Below are positions 26,107 through 33,677 of a stretch of DNA of 64,000 bases, in pieces. A model generated the notes under the pieces. The model ran no database searches and had not been told where the DNA came from. It saw only the letters and a list, made by a program, of their open reading frames with translations. The stretch is from Polaribacter sp. KT25b (GTDB lineage: Bacteria; Bacteroidota; Bacteroidia; Flavobacteriales; Flavobacteriaceae). Each line of letters starts with the position of its first letter. The first letter of the stretch is position 1. The position numbers were made by a program, and so were the translations under genes. The stretch is from the NCBI RefSeq assembly GCF_900105145.1, contig NZ_LT629752.1, positions 3,415,501 through 3,479,500 of the forward strand, written 5' to 3'.

Positions 26107-27876
26107 TTAAACAATTTCCATTTTATGTAATAGAAAAGAAGCATTCATATTTTTACAAATTCCGTTTTTTAAAGTGTAATCAAAATGTAATTCGTTATTG
26201 ATAATTTCTGCATCAAAATAATAATTTTTGATTCCTGAAAACTCGTTTTCTAATTCACACAAACTCACATCATGCGTTGCAATAATTCCTGTTGATTTAG
26301 ATTTTGATAATTTTTCTACAAACTTTTTAGAGCCAATTGCTTTGTCTTTACTGTTTGTTCCTTTTAAAATTTCATCTAAAATAATAAAGTATTTTTCTGA
26401 TTTGATTTCATCAACAATAAATTTTAAACGCTTTAATTCTGAATAAAAATAAGACTCATCTTCTGTTAAAGAATCTGTAGTTCTCATACTTGTAATCAGT
26501 TTTATTGGCTGATATTTAAAACGTTCTGCACAAACAGGTAACCCACAATTTGCCATTACAATTGATAAAGAAACCGTTCTTAAAAACGTACTTTTCCCTG
26601 CCATATTTGCACCTGTAATTATAAAAAACTGCTCATCATCAATCGTGAAATCATTATCAATTCTCTTATCAACTTTTAACAATGGATGCCCTAAATTAGT
26701 TGCTTTTATAATTTCTTTTTCTGATAAAATTTCCGGAAACACAAACTTTGGATGATTAAATTTAAAATTTGCTAACGAATTTTGAGCATCAAAAAAAGCA
26801 ACAACTTCAAACCATTTTTGCACAGTATGTTTGTACTTTAAAATCCATTTTTCTACTTTACAAGCATTAAATATTTCTGATAAAAATAACCCATTTCCAA
26901 GCACAGAAATAACGATGTTATTTCTTTGATCAAAACCATCTAAAGTTTTAGAAAATTCTTTAAAAATTGTTGATGCTTTTTTCTCTTCAGATTTTATAAT
27001 CTCTTGTTTTTCTTTTAATATTTTTGATGTAAATTCTTCATTTTCTATTTCATCTAATAATTGATGATATTGCTTAAAAGTCTCTCTAACTTTATCGGTT
27101 TCTGAGTATAAATGACTCGTTTTTTTAATAAAGCTACCTGTAACAGAAAGCCCTATAAAAAACCATATAATGATAATTGTAAAAGGTATAATTCCGAAAG
27201 AAATTAAACCAATTAAAACCACAGAAATTAAAGAAAATACAATTTGTATTTTTGATAAATGTTTAGAAAAAACCGAAGTATAATTAGAAATCCAACTTAC
27301 AATAGATTTAGAGGTGTTTTTAACAGAAACCAAACTTGCTAAAGCAGAAAAATGTTGACGCCAAATTACCTTTTTAGAAAGCTCTTTTAAAACATTTTGT
27401 TTCTCTAAAATAGCTATTGTTTTATTTTCTGTAAATGTATTTGCTAAAAGATTTTTTCCATCGTTTGTCGCTGTTCTATTTAGATATTGAAAAAAAGAAC
27501 CTGTGCCAAATAAATCAATATCATTGCTATAATAATGTAACGGATTTATAAATTCTTTACCAGTTTCTAAGTGATGAAAATCACGACTTAAAACTTTAAT
27601 TTCTATTTTATTGATCTTAATTTTTGCATCTAAAATCTCTTTTTTTCTCTTTAATTTAATAAATTGTAACACCAAAAAAGTAAAAAGTGAAATCCCTAAA
27701 AAGGCGACTATAAAAACATCTGGATATTTACCTAAAGTAAGATAAATTAAAAATGCAACTCCTAAAAAAACGGCGAATCTAAAAATGCCCAAATTAATTA
27801 ATTTCTTTTTTAAAGCAGCTGCTTTACTCTCTAATTCAGCTTTTTGCTGAACATAAAAATCTAAAGGTTTTTTCAT
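26107..27876 (-). CDS. Membrane-anchored MutS-like ATPase
   Basis: A 589-residue protein with MutS core and ATPase domains but no mismatch-recognition domain. Hydrophobic helices near the N-terminus (IFRFAVFLGVAFLIYLTLG, VFIVAFLGISLFTFLVLQFI) and around residues 210-250 (IVFSLISVVLIGLISFGIIP) imply membrane attachment. The C-terminal ATPase has Walker A GANMAGKST, SMRTTDSLTEDESYF and Walker B FIILDEILKGTNS, followed by ATHDVSLCEL, so it is probably active. Families of this shape are widespread in Bacteroidota and are often misannotated as mismatch-repair MutS; their role is unknown. It is the last gene of the leftward cofactor cluster, 6 bp after the thiF-like gene, which may be coincidental. 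Confidence 0.82.
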   Translation of the reverse strand: MKKPLDFYVQQKAELESKAAALKKKLINLGIFRFAVFLGVAFLIYLTLGKYPDVFIVAFLGISLFTFLVLQFIKLKRKKEILDAKIKINKIEIKVLSRDFHHLETGKEFINPLHYYSNDIDLFGTGSFFQYLNRTATNDGKNLLANTFTENKTIAILEKQNVLKELSKKVIWRQHFSALASLVSVKNTSKSIVSWISNYTSVFSKHLSKIQIVFSLISVVLIGLISFGIIPFTIIIIWFFIGLSVTGSFIKKTSHLYSETDKVRETFKQYHQLLDEIENEEFTSKILKEKQEIIKSEEKKASTIFKEFSKTLDGFDQRNNIVISVLGNGLFLSEIFNACKVEKWILKYKHTVQKWFEVVAFFDAQNSLANFKFNHPKFVFPEILSEKEIIKATNLGHPLLKVDKRIDNDFTIDDEQFFIITGANMAGKSTFLRTVSLSIVMANCGLPVCAERFKYQPIKLITSMRTTDSLTEDESYFYSELKRLKFIVDEIKSEKYFIILDEILKGTNSKDKAIGSKKFVEKLSKSKSTGIIATHDVSLCELENEFSGIKNYYFDAEIINNELHFDYTLKNGICKNMNASFLLHKMEIV

Positions 27877-27882
27877 TAAAAA

Positions 27883-28974
27883 TTATTTGTAGTTAGAAAT
27901 TCCGCCAGTTAAATTCAACACTTTTAAACCTGGATATTTCTTTTTCATTTTTTCAGTTGCCTTGTAACTATTTAATCCACGTTGGCAAACCATAATATAA
28001 GTTTTATCATAATCAACCTCAATTTTATCAGCATCAAATTTATTGATATGAATTGTTTTATTGACATCAAAAGGCAATTTTAAATCATTTAAAACAGCAA
28101 TAATTTCTATATTTCTCGACTGCACTCGATGTGACAAAATTTGTTTTAATTCTTTAGCTGATATTTGCCAATCTGGATTTTGAGTAGCACAAACAATATC
28201 AAAATACGTTTGTACTTTAAAAATTTTAGCAATTTTGTCTTTTAAAAATCTAGGTTTCAACTTCATTTTAAGCTGTGTATTTTGAAGGGAATTATAAATC
28301 AATAATTCATTAATTAATGGTTTTCCAATTCCTGTAATCAGCTTTAAAACCTCATTAACTTGTTGTGTTGCAATCATACCAACAACAGCATTTAAAGTTC
28401 CTGCTTCTTCACAATTAGGAATATCTGTTGCCATTTCTGGAAACGCATCTCTTAAATTTGCTGAATAATTTCCGTCTTTTTGCAAAACATTAAAAGTAGC
28501 AACATAACCATCAAACTTATACAAAGAACCATATACTAATGGCTTATTTTTGATAACGCAAGCATCATTCAACAAGTATTTTGTTGGTAAAGAATCTGTT
28601 CCATCAACAACAATATCAATATTTTCAATCAACTCAAAAACGTTTTCTTTTGTAATTGGATTATTCGTAAAACTGACTTCTGTAAATGGTGCTCTTTTTT
28701 TTATAAATTCTGATAAAACTTTTGCTTTTGGTTGATTCACATCTTCTAAAGAATAAAAAACTTGTCGGTGTAAATTGGTAATATCAACCGTATCAAAATC
28801 TACCAAATGGATTTTTCCAACGCCACTTGACGCTAAATAAACCGCAACGGGGCTTCCTAAACCTCCACAACCAACTACCAAAACAGAAGCGTTTTGTAAT
28901 TTCTGTTGCCCAACTTCACCAATTTCTGATAAAGTTATTTGACGTTTAAAAAGTTGGTTTTTTGTTGGTTTCAT
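27883..28974 (-). CDS. ThiF/MoeB-type adenylyltransferase with C-terminal rhodanese domain
   Basis: E1-like enzyme that would adenylate the C-terminal glycine of a sulfur-carrier protein such as MoaD; 363 residues. The nucleotide-binding GCGGLG (about 36-41) is followed by LVDFDTVDITNLHRQVFY, DGTDSLPTKYLLNDACV and the NCEEAGTLNAVVG segment with the catalytic-type Cys. The usual zinc-binding CxxC pairs of MoeB are not visible. A rhodanese-like domain covers about 265-363 with the cysteine loop VCQRGLNSYKA. A family B repeat lies in frame in its coding sequence (28112-28136), giving the residues SHRVQSRNIE between the first helix and strand of the rhodanese part. MoeB is the likely role from the cluster; ThiF is the alternative. 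Confidence 0.85.
   Translation of the reverse strand: MKPTKNQLFKRQITLSEIGEVGQQKLQNASVLVVGCGGLGSPVAVYLASSGVGKIHLVDFDTVDITNLHRQVFYSLEDVNQPKAKVLSEFIKKRAPFTEVSFTNNPITKENVFELIENIDIVVDGTDSLPTKYLLNDACVIKNKPLVYGSLYKFDGYVATFNVLQKDGNYSANLRDAFPEMATDIPNCEEAGTLNAVVGMIATQQVNEVLKLITGIGKPLINELLIYNSLQNTQLKMKLKPRFLKDKIAKIFKVQTYFDIVCATQNPDWQISAKELKQILSHRVQSRNIEIIAVLNDLKLPFDVNKTIHINKFDADKIEVDYDKTYIMVCQRGLNSYKATEKMKKKYPGLKVLNLTGGISNYK
28112..28136 (+). repeat. Family B repeat remnant inside the ThiF/rhodanese gene, copy B6
   Basis: TTTCTCGACTGCACTCGATG followed by TGACA, the short form of family B also seen at 34120-34146. It is read in frame on the minus strand as part of SHRVQSRNIE. Confidence 0.7.
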
Positions 28975-28979
28975 TTTTT

Positions 28980-29065
28980 GTCATTGCGAGGAACGAAGCA
29001 ATCTCTCCATTCAACATTCATAAATTATTAAACAGATTACTTCGTCATTCTTCCTCGTAATGACG
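28980..29065. repeat. Family C inverted repeat pair
   Basis: Copy C1 (28980-29004, starting GTCATTGCGAGGAACGAAGC) and an inverted copy C2 (29034-29065) flank a 29-bp spacer. C2 has an extra AATGACGA-type insertion. C2 overlaps the 3' end of the mobA-like gene and supplies its stop codon. This sequence type is common in Bacteroidota intergenic regions. Confidence 0.8.
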
Positions 29066-30170
29066 TCGATGAGATCTCACTTTTTGCAACCTCAAATTCT
29101 TCAGGAGTATTTATATTTCTAATAAAAGAATCATCAATTTCTACAATTTCAACATCAGAATTTATTAACATTTTACGCGGACAAGAATATCCTTGTGCTA
29201 AATATTGCAACAAAATAGCATACGCTTTTGGTTCATAAATAGTAATTAACGGCTCAGGGAAATCTTTGTTTTTTCCTTTAATTGCAGTAGCAACTTTACT
29301 TGGATTTCTATGTTTTAATAACAACTGAATAACTTCTTCATTAACAAAAGGAACATCTGTTGCCAACACAAACCAAGCCGAATTTGGATCTTTTTGAAAC
29401 GCAGAACAAATTCCGCCAAAAGGTCCTAGATTGTAAAATTCGTCAGCAATTTCAAAGCTTTTATCTGATTGATTTTTAACAGAATAAAACGTTTCTAAAT
29501 TTTGGTTTTCAAGCAATATTTTAACATACTTTTTTTGTGATTTTCCAAAATAATTGAGCTCAGATTTATCTGTTCCCATTCTTGTACTTTTCCCTCCAAT
29601 TAAAACCAATCCTTTAACTGATGCAATTTTTTCTTGAATTAAACTATTTATGTGATTTGAAATAGCATCAACGGCATCAATTGTATAGCAATTCAGGTTT
29701 TTTATCTGCGGATATTTTTCTTCTAAAAAATCAAAATATTCAGTTTCTGATTTCAATTTTACTACAAACTGAATATTATCTAACTGATCCAATCTTTTTA
29801 AAACTGAAGCTTCTTTTGCTTCATCTAAAATTAAGATTTGTTTTGTTCCTTGATAATGATTCCCGTTGATAAAAACAAAATCGAATTTCGCAAAATCTAA
29901 ACGTTGCTGAAATTTATTTACGTTTTCAGAAGTTGTGATTTGTAAATTTCCTTCGTGATGAAAAAAATATTCTGACAAACTAATTTGTTCAACATCTTTT
30001 GCATGCGAAGCATCAAAATAAGCTAACTTATAATTAGAAAATTTTTTAGAGACTTTATGAACTAAATCAGAAATAACACCACAATTTGCACCTAGAATTG
30101 CAATTTCATTGGGTGCAAAATTATCGTTATTTCTTTTTTCTAGGTTTGTATGTTTTTTGTGTTTAGCCAT
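29037..30170 (-). CDS. mobA: MobA-type molybdenum cofactor guanylyltransferase fused to a degenerate MobB-like domain
   Basis: A 377-residue two-part protein. Residues of about 187-370 are a MobA-like nucleotidyltransferase that attaches GMP to molybdopterin: KGLVLIGGKSTRMGTDKSEL, GPFGGICSAFQ, VLATDVPFVNEEV and NINTPEEFE. Residues of about 20-180 resemble MobB in layout (IAILGANCGVISDLVHKVSKKF, then FDFVFINGNHYQGTKQILIL, comparable to the MobB EGxK segment), but the Walker A GxxGxGK[ST] is absent. The N-terminal part is an inference. It starts inside moaC (8-bp overlap). The last residues, SLRGRMTK, are encoded by a family C repeat copy, so the original C-terminus has been replaced. Confidence 0.82.
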   Translation of the reverse strand: MAKHKKHTNLEKRNNDNFAPNEIAILGANCGVISDLVHKVSKKFSNYKLAYFDASHAKDVEQISLSEYFFHHEGNLQITTSENVNKFQQRLDFAKFDFVFINGNHYQGTKQILILDEAKEASVLKRLDQLDNIQFVVKLKSETEYFDFLEEKYPQIKNLNCYTIDAVDAISNHINSLIQEKIASVKGLVLIGGKSTRMGTDKSELNYFGKSQKKYVKILLENQNLETFYSVKNQSDKSFEIADEFYNLGPFGGICSAFQKDPNSAWFVLATDVPFVNEEVIQLLLKHRNPSKVATAIKGKNKDFPEPLITIYEPKAYAILLQYLAQGYSCPRKMLINSDVEIVEIDDSFIRNINTPEEFEVAKSEISSTSLRGRMTK

Positions 30171-30639
30171 TTTTAATATCAGATTTTCCTCCTGTTTTTT
30201 CTAACAATTTCACTTCTTTAATCACCATTTTTTGACTGATACTTTTGCACATATCATAAATGGTTAAACATGTAATATTTGCACCCGTTAACGCTTCCAT
30301 TTCTACGCCAGTTTTTCCTGTAATTGTAACTTCACAAAGAACTTCAACATTTTCTGAATCTATAATATTAATATCAATATCTACTCCATTAATTAATAAT
30401 GGATGACACATTGGTATTAAATCTGATGTTTTTTTTACACCTTGAATTCCTGCAATAATTGCCGTTTGAAAAACAGGTCCTTTTTTGGTAATTAACTCAT
30501 CATTTGTAAAATGAGCTATAACTTCTTTTCCTAAAAACATCGTTGCTTTTGCAATCGCTGTTCTTTTGGTAATTTTCTTATCAGAAACATTTACCATTTT
30601 AGGATTGTTTTTTTTATTGATGTGTGAAAAATCATTCAT
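30163..30639 (-). CDS. moaC: Cyclic pyranopterin monophosphate synthase MoaC
   Basis: Second step of molybdenum cofactor synthesis, converting the MoaA product to cyclic pyranopterin monophosphate; 158 residues, the usual size. Conserved segments are MVNVSDKKITKRTAIAKA, IPMCHPLLINGVDID, and TGKTGVEMEALTGANITCLTIYDMCKS, with the active-site lysine region KSISQKMVIKEVKLLEKTGGKSD near the C-terminus. It overlaps mobA by 8 bp. Upstream, its start is only 12 bp from an inverted pair of family B repeats, so its original link to moeA has been interrupted by the GIY-YIG/repeat segment. Confidence 0.96.
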   Translation of the reverse strand: MNDFSHINKKNNPKMVNVSDKKITKRTAIAKATMFLGKEVIAHFTNDELITKKGPVFQTAIIAGIQGVKKTSDLIPMCHPLLINGVDIDINIIDSENVEVLCEVTITGKTGVEMEALTGANITCLTIYDMCKSISQKMVIKEVKLLEKTGGKSDIKNG

Positions 30640-30651
30640 ATTTTCTTTAAG

Positions 30652-30776
30652 TGTTCTCGATACAATTTCGATGAAAAATCGAAATCACTCGAACTGACAA
30701 TCACTAGGTTCAAACTAGATAACACAATATCACTTCGAGTGAAATTCTTTTTTCAAGAATTTTGTATCGAGAAGTT
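30652..30776. repeat. Family B inverted repeat pair, copies B1 and B1'
   Basis: B1 (30652-30699) begins GTTCTCGATACAATTTCG and ends CACTCGAACTGACA, with an internal ATTTCGAT/ATCGAAAT hairpin. B1' (30729-30776) is the inverted partner, with an internal AATTCTT/AAGAATT stem. A 29-bp spacer lies between them. The pair fills the gap between the GIY-YIG stop codon and the moaC start. Confidence 0.88.
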
Positions 30777-30780
30777 TTTT

Positions 30781-31074
30781 TTACTTTTTAAATTTCTTCT
30801 TTGCTAAATTAGGAAGTTTTTCATACTCATCATTAATTAAAGCTTCCTTTTTAGCTTTCGACCATTTTTTTATTCGCTTTTCTGTGTCAATAGCAAATCC
30901 AACTTCAGAAAATTCAGCATAAAAAACTAATTCAAGTGGTCTTCTTTTGTAAGTATAACTTTCTTGATGTTTTCCTTGTTGATGTTCAAAGAATCTTTTT
31001 TCTAAATTAGAAGTTATTCCTGTGTAATAAGTATTATCAGAACATTTTAAAATGTAAACATAATAGGTTTTCAT
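30781..31074 (-). CDS. Single-domain GIY-YIG nuclease family protein
   Basis: A 97-residue protein consisting of one GIY-YIG fold. The motif pair is YYVYILKCSDNTYYTGITSN (YVY-x11-YTG in place of GIY/YIG), then LEKRFFEHQQG with the catalytic-type Arg, and AIDTEKRIKKWSKAKKEALI with the metal-binding Glu. The C-terminus is lysine-rich (NLAKKKFKK). Such proteins are present in many copies in flavobacterial genomes and have no settled function. Here the gene sits between moeA and moaC and has inverted pairs of family B palindromes on both sides, starting 5 bp after the stop codon and 31 bp before the start. That suggests it travels with the repeats. It may be active as a nuclease; this is not shown. 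Confidence 0.88.
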   Translation of the reverse strand: MKTYYVYILKCSDNTYYTGITSNLEKRFFEHQQGKHQESYTYKRRPLELVFYAEFSEVGFAIDTEKRIKKWSKAKKEALINDEYEKLPNLAKKKFKK

Positions 31075-31104
31075 ATTTGAATTTTTAGAATGTTAATTAT
31101 GACG

Positions 31105-31235
31105 TGTTCTCGATACAATTTCGCAAAAAAGCGAAATCACTCGAACTGACAGCATGTTATTACAATTATTCATAATTAATAAATCAATGTCACTTCGAGT
31201 GAAATTTCTTTTTCAGAAATTTTGTATCGAGAAGT
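31105..31235. repeat. Family B inverted repeat pair, copies B2 and B2'
   Basis: B2 (31105-31151) begins GTTCTCGATACAATTTCGC with an internal ATTTCGC/GCGAAAT hairpin and ends CACTCGAACTGACA. B2' (31188-31235) is inverted. The spacer is 36 bp. The arrangement repeats that of B1/B1' on the other side of the GIY-YIG gene. Confidence 0.88.
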
Positions 31236-31258
31236 TTTCTTTTTCGACATTAAAAATG

Positions 31259-31309
31259 TTCTCGATACAATTTTTCTTCCTCTGTCAGAAAAACCACTCG
31301 AACTGACAG
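31259..31309 (+). repeat. Family B repeat, single copy B3
   Basis: Starts GTTCTCGATACAATTTTTC and ends CACTCGAACTGACAG; the internal hairpin sequence differs from B1 and B2. It ends 5 bp before the moeA stop codon, on the outer side of the GIY-YIG segment. Confidence 0.82.
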
Positions 31310-31314
31310 TGCGT

Positions 31315-32502
31315 TTATCTATATCTAATAATAGGAAAACTTTCTCCTTTTTTAAACTCAGTTTTATCATTTGGTAATTGAATAAAAGCATCTGTTTTCA
31401 CCAAACTTGCTAAATCTCCAGAACCATTTCCAGAAATTGGAAACGCAACTAAATGTCCGAATTTACTTTCTAATTTTACTTGTAAAAAGTAGGTTAAATT
31501 AGGTTTAAAAGTTGCATCTGCATTTAAAATTGCAGTTTCTTCTTTGGTTTCTACTCCTACAGATTTGTAATACCAAGGATAAAAATATGCTAAACAATTT
31601 ACAAAAGTTGAAATCGGATTCCCAGGAAATCCGAAGATATTACAACCACTCGTTTTTCCGTAGAAAAAAGGTTTTCCTGGTCTTTGGGTTACTTTATGAA
31701 ACAATTTTTCAACTCCTAATTCATCAAAAACTTCTGGTAAAAAATCATATTTACCTTTGCTTACTGCTCCACTAAAAAGCAACACATCATATTCTTGTAA
31801 ATACGCTTCAATTTTAGATTTTAAAATTGGTTTATCATCTGTAATATGTGCAGTTTCTGAAGAAATATGTAGTCTTTCTAACAAAGAAACTAATGTAAAA
31901 ACATTGCTTCTTCTTATTTGATGTTCTAACGGAATTTCATCAACACCAACCAACTCATCACCTGTAGAAACAATCATTACTTTTGGCTGTTTTGCAACTT
32001 TTACCAACGATTTACCAACAGTTGCTAAAACTCCTATTTCTGCGGCGGAAATAATTGTGTTTTCTTCAATTAATAAATCTCCTATTTTTCCGTCTTTTCC
32101 TTTTTGATGCACATTTTGACGGTCGCAGACCGTTTCTATATTAATTGTCGCTATTCCGTTTTCTGTAGAAACATCTTCATACCTAATAACCGTATTTGCC
32201 TTGTTTGGTAAAACTGCTCCAGTCATTACTTCAATACAATTCGCTGAATTATTTAATGTGATTTGCTCACTTCCTGCAGCTTGGATTCCTTCAATTTTAA
32301 AACTTCTTTGTCCGTTTTTGAATGATTGAAAATCAATTGCAATTCCATCCATAGAAACCCTGTTAAACGGTGGAAAGTCTCTATCTGCAACAATCTTTTC
32401 TTTTAAAATTCTACCTACAGATTTTATAAACGGAATTTCTTCAACTCCAAAGTCTTGAGGTGAATTTAAAACTATATTTTTTGCTTCTTTTACTGAAATC
32501 AT
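31315..32502 (-). CDS. moeA: Molybdopterin molybdotransferase MoeA
   Basis: Inserts molybdenum into adenylated molybdopterin; 395 residues. Typical segments are FPPFNRVSMDGIAIDFQSF, CIEVMTGAVLPNKANTVIRYED, VSTGDELVG, SGAVSKGKYDFLPEVFDELG and GKPFFYGKTSGCNIFGFPGNPIST, which cover the active site. The protein ends in a short C-terminal domain, also typical. It is 182 bp downstream of moaA, with a family A inverted pair in that gap, and its 3' end lies next to the family B repeats and the GIY-YIG gene. Confidence 0.96.
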   Translation of the reverse strand: MISVKEAKNIVLNSPQDFGVEEIPFIKSVGRILKEKIVADRDFPPFNRVSMDGIAIDFQSFKNGQRSFKIEGIQAAGSEQITLNNSANCIEVMTGAVLPNKANTVIRYEDVSTENGIATINIETVCDRQNVHQKGKDGKIGDLLIEENTIISAAEIGVLATVGKSLVKVAKQPKVMIVSTGDELVGVDEIPLEHQIRRSNVFTLVSLLERLHISSETAHITDDKPILKSKIEAYLQEYDVLLFSGAVSKGKYDFLPEVFDELGVEKLFHKVTQRPGKPFFYGKTSGCNIFGFPGNPISTFVNCLAYFYPWYYKSVGVETKEETAILNADATFKPNLTYFLQVKLESKFGHLVAFPISGNGSGDLASLVKTDAFIQLPNDKTEFKKGESFPIIRYR

Positions 32503-32524
32503 TTATTTAAAATGTGTATTAATA

Positions 32525-32679
32525 AGCCCACCCTAACCCTCCCAAAGGGAGGGAAACCCAAATTGGGCATAAAAGTTTACCAATTTTTAAAATCTATTAT
32601 TGTTTTTAATAAGCATCTTTAATTTTAACCAAACTTTTGACATGAGTATTTCTTCCCTTTGGGAAGATTAAGATGGGCT
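32525..32679. repeat. Family A inverted repeat pair, copies A2 and A3
   Basis: A2 (32525-32556, AGCCCACCCTAACCC then CTCCCAAAGGGAGGG) and A3 (32647-32679, inverted) flank 90 bp of AT-rich sequence in the moaA-moeA gap. A3 is identical to A1; A2 differs at several C/T positions that keep the palindrome paired (CCTCCC...GGGAGG versus CTTCCC...GGGAAG). Confidence 0.85.
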
Positions 32680-32684
32680 CTTTT

Positions 32685-33677
32685 CTACCCTCCTATTGTA
32701 CTCATACTTTCAGAAGCGCCACCATCTTTACGGTTTACTTCTGCTATAAAACCATTTTCTGGTTTCTGTTTTACTAAACCTAAAAAGAGTTCTTTTAAAT
32801 CATCATTTGAAGCTCCTTTTCTGATAAAATCTCGAAGATTAAAAACGCCATCATCAAACAAACAATTTTTAAATGTTCCTGTTGATGTTATTCTAATTCG
32901 ATTACAATCGTTACAAATAGTTCTTGTAAATGCAGGAATAATTCCGAAAGTTCCTAAATGATTATCAACTTTATAATTTCTAGAAGTTGATGATTTTTCT
33001 GATTGAACTTCTGCAACATCAAACTCAGTTTTTACCTCATTTAAAATTTTATTAAAAGTCCAATTCTCTTGCATTTCTCTTTGTCCTTTTCCGTTAAAAG
33101 GCATTTCCTCAATAAAACGTACAGAAACATTTTTATCTTTTGTCAATCTTACAAAATCGACTATCTCATCAGTATTAAAACCCGATTGTACAACTACATT
33201 CAGTTTTAAGTTTAAACTACTTTTTTCAAGCAATTCAAACGTTTTATAAACTTCAGGAAAAACATCTCTTCGTGTAATTTTCGCAAATTTTTCTCTATCT
33301 AAACTATCAATACTTAAATTGATGTTTTTAACTTTTTCTAATTGTTCAATTCTAGAAATATGATGAGAAATCAACGCGCCATTTGTTGTAATATTAATTG
33401 CATCCAACAAATCATTATAAGACAACATTTCTAAAAACCCAACAAAATCTTTACGTACAAAAGGTTCTCCACCAGTTAAACGCACTTTATTTACGCCCAA
33501 TTCTGTTAAAACTCTAATTAAGCGATACATTTCTTTAAATGTAAGTAATTCTTGTCTTGGAACAATATCAATACCATGAGCAGGCATACAATATTGGCAA
33601 CGCAAATTACAACGATCAGTAACTGCTAATCGCACATATTCCATTTGTCGCCCAAAATTGTCTATTAATTTGCTCAT
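32685..33677 (-). CDS. moaA: GTP 3',8-cyclase MoaA
   Basis: Radical SAM enzyme that starts molybdenum cofactor synthesis from GTP; 330 residues. The SAM cluster motif is CNLRCQYC (C-x3-C-x2-C, about residues 22-29). The second cluster is CNDCNRIRITSTGTFKNC near residue 260. The protein ends in STIGG, the C-terminal double glycine required for function in this family. KVRLTGGEPFVRKD and NLSIDSLD are also conserved. It starts immediately after the DUF6691 gene stop, with no gap, so it probably shares a message with the two YeeE/YedE genes. Confidence 0.97.
   Translation of the reverse strand: MSKLIDNFGRQMEYVRLAVTDRCNLRCQYCMPAHGIDIVPRQELLTFKEMYRLIRVLTELGVNKVRLTGGEPFVRKDFVGFLEMLSYNDLLDAINITTNGALISHHISRIEQLEKVKNINLSIDSLDREKFAKITRRDVFPEVYKTFELLEKSSLNLKLNVVVQSGFNTDEIVDFVRLTKDKNVSVRFIEEMPFNGKGQREMQENWTFNKILNEVKTEFDVAEVQSEKSSTSRNYKVDNHLGTFGIIPAFTRTICNDCNRIRITSTGTFKNCLFDDGVFNLRDFIRKGASNDDLKELFLGLVKQKPENGFIAEVNRKDGGASESMSTIGG

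Noticed and set aside
31176..31391. 71-residue open frame on the minus strand at the 3' end of moeA
   Set aside because: It overlaps moeA in another frame and consists mostly of family B repeat sequence; no codon or protein-like signal.
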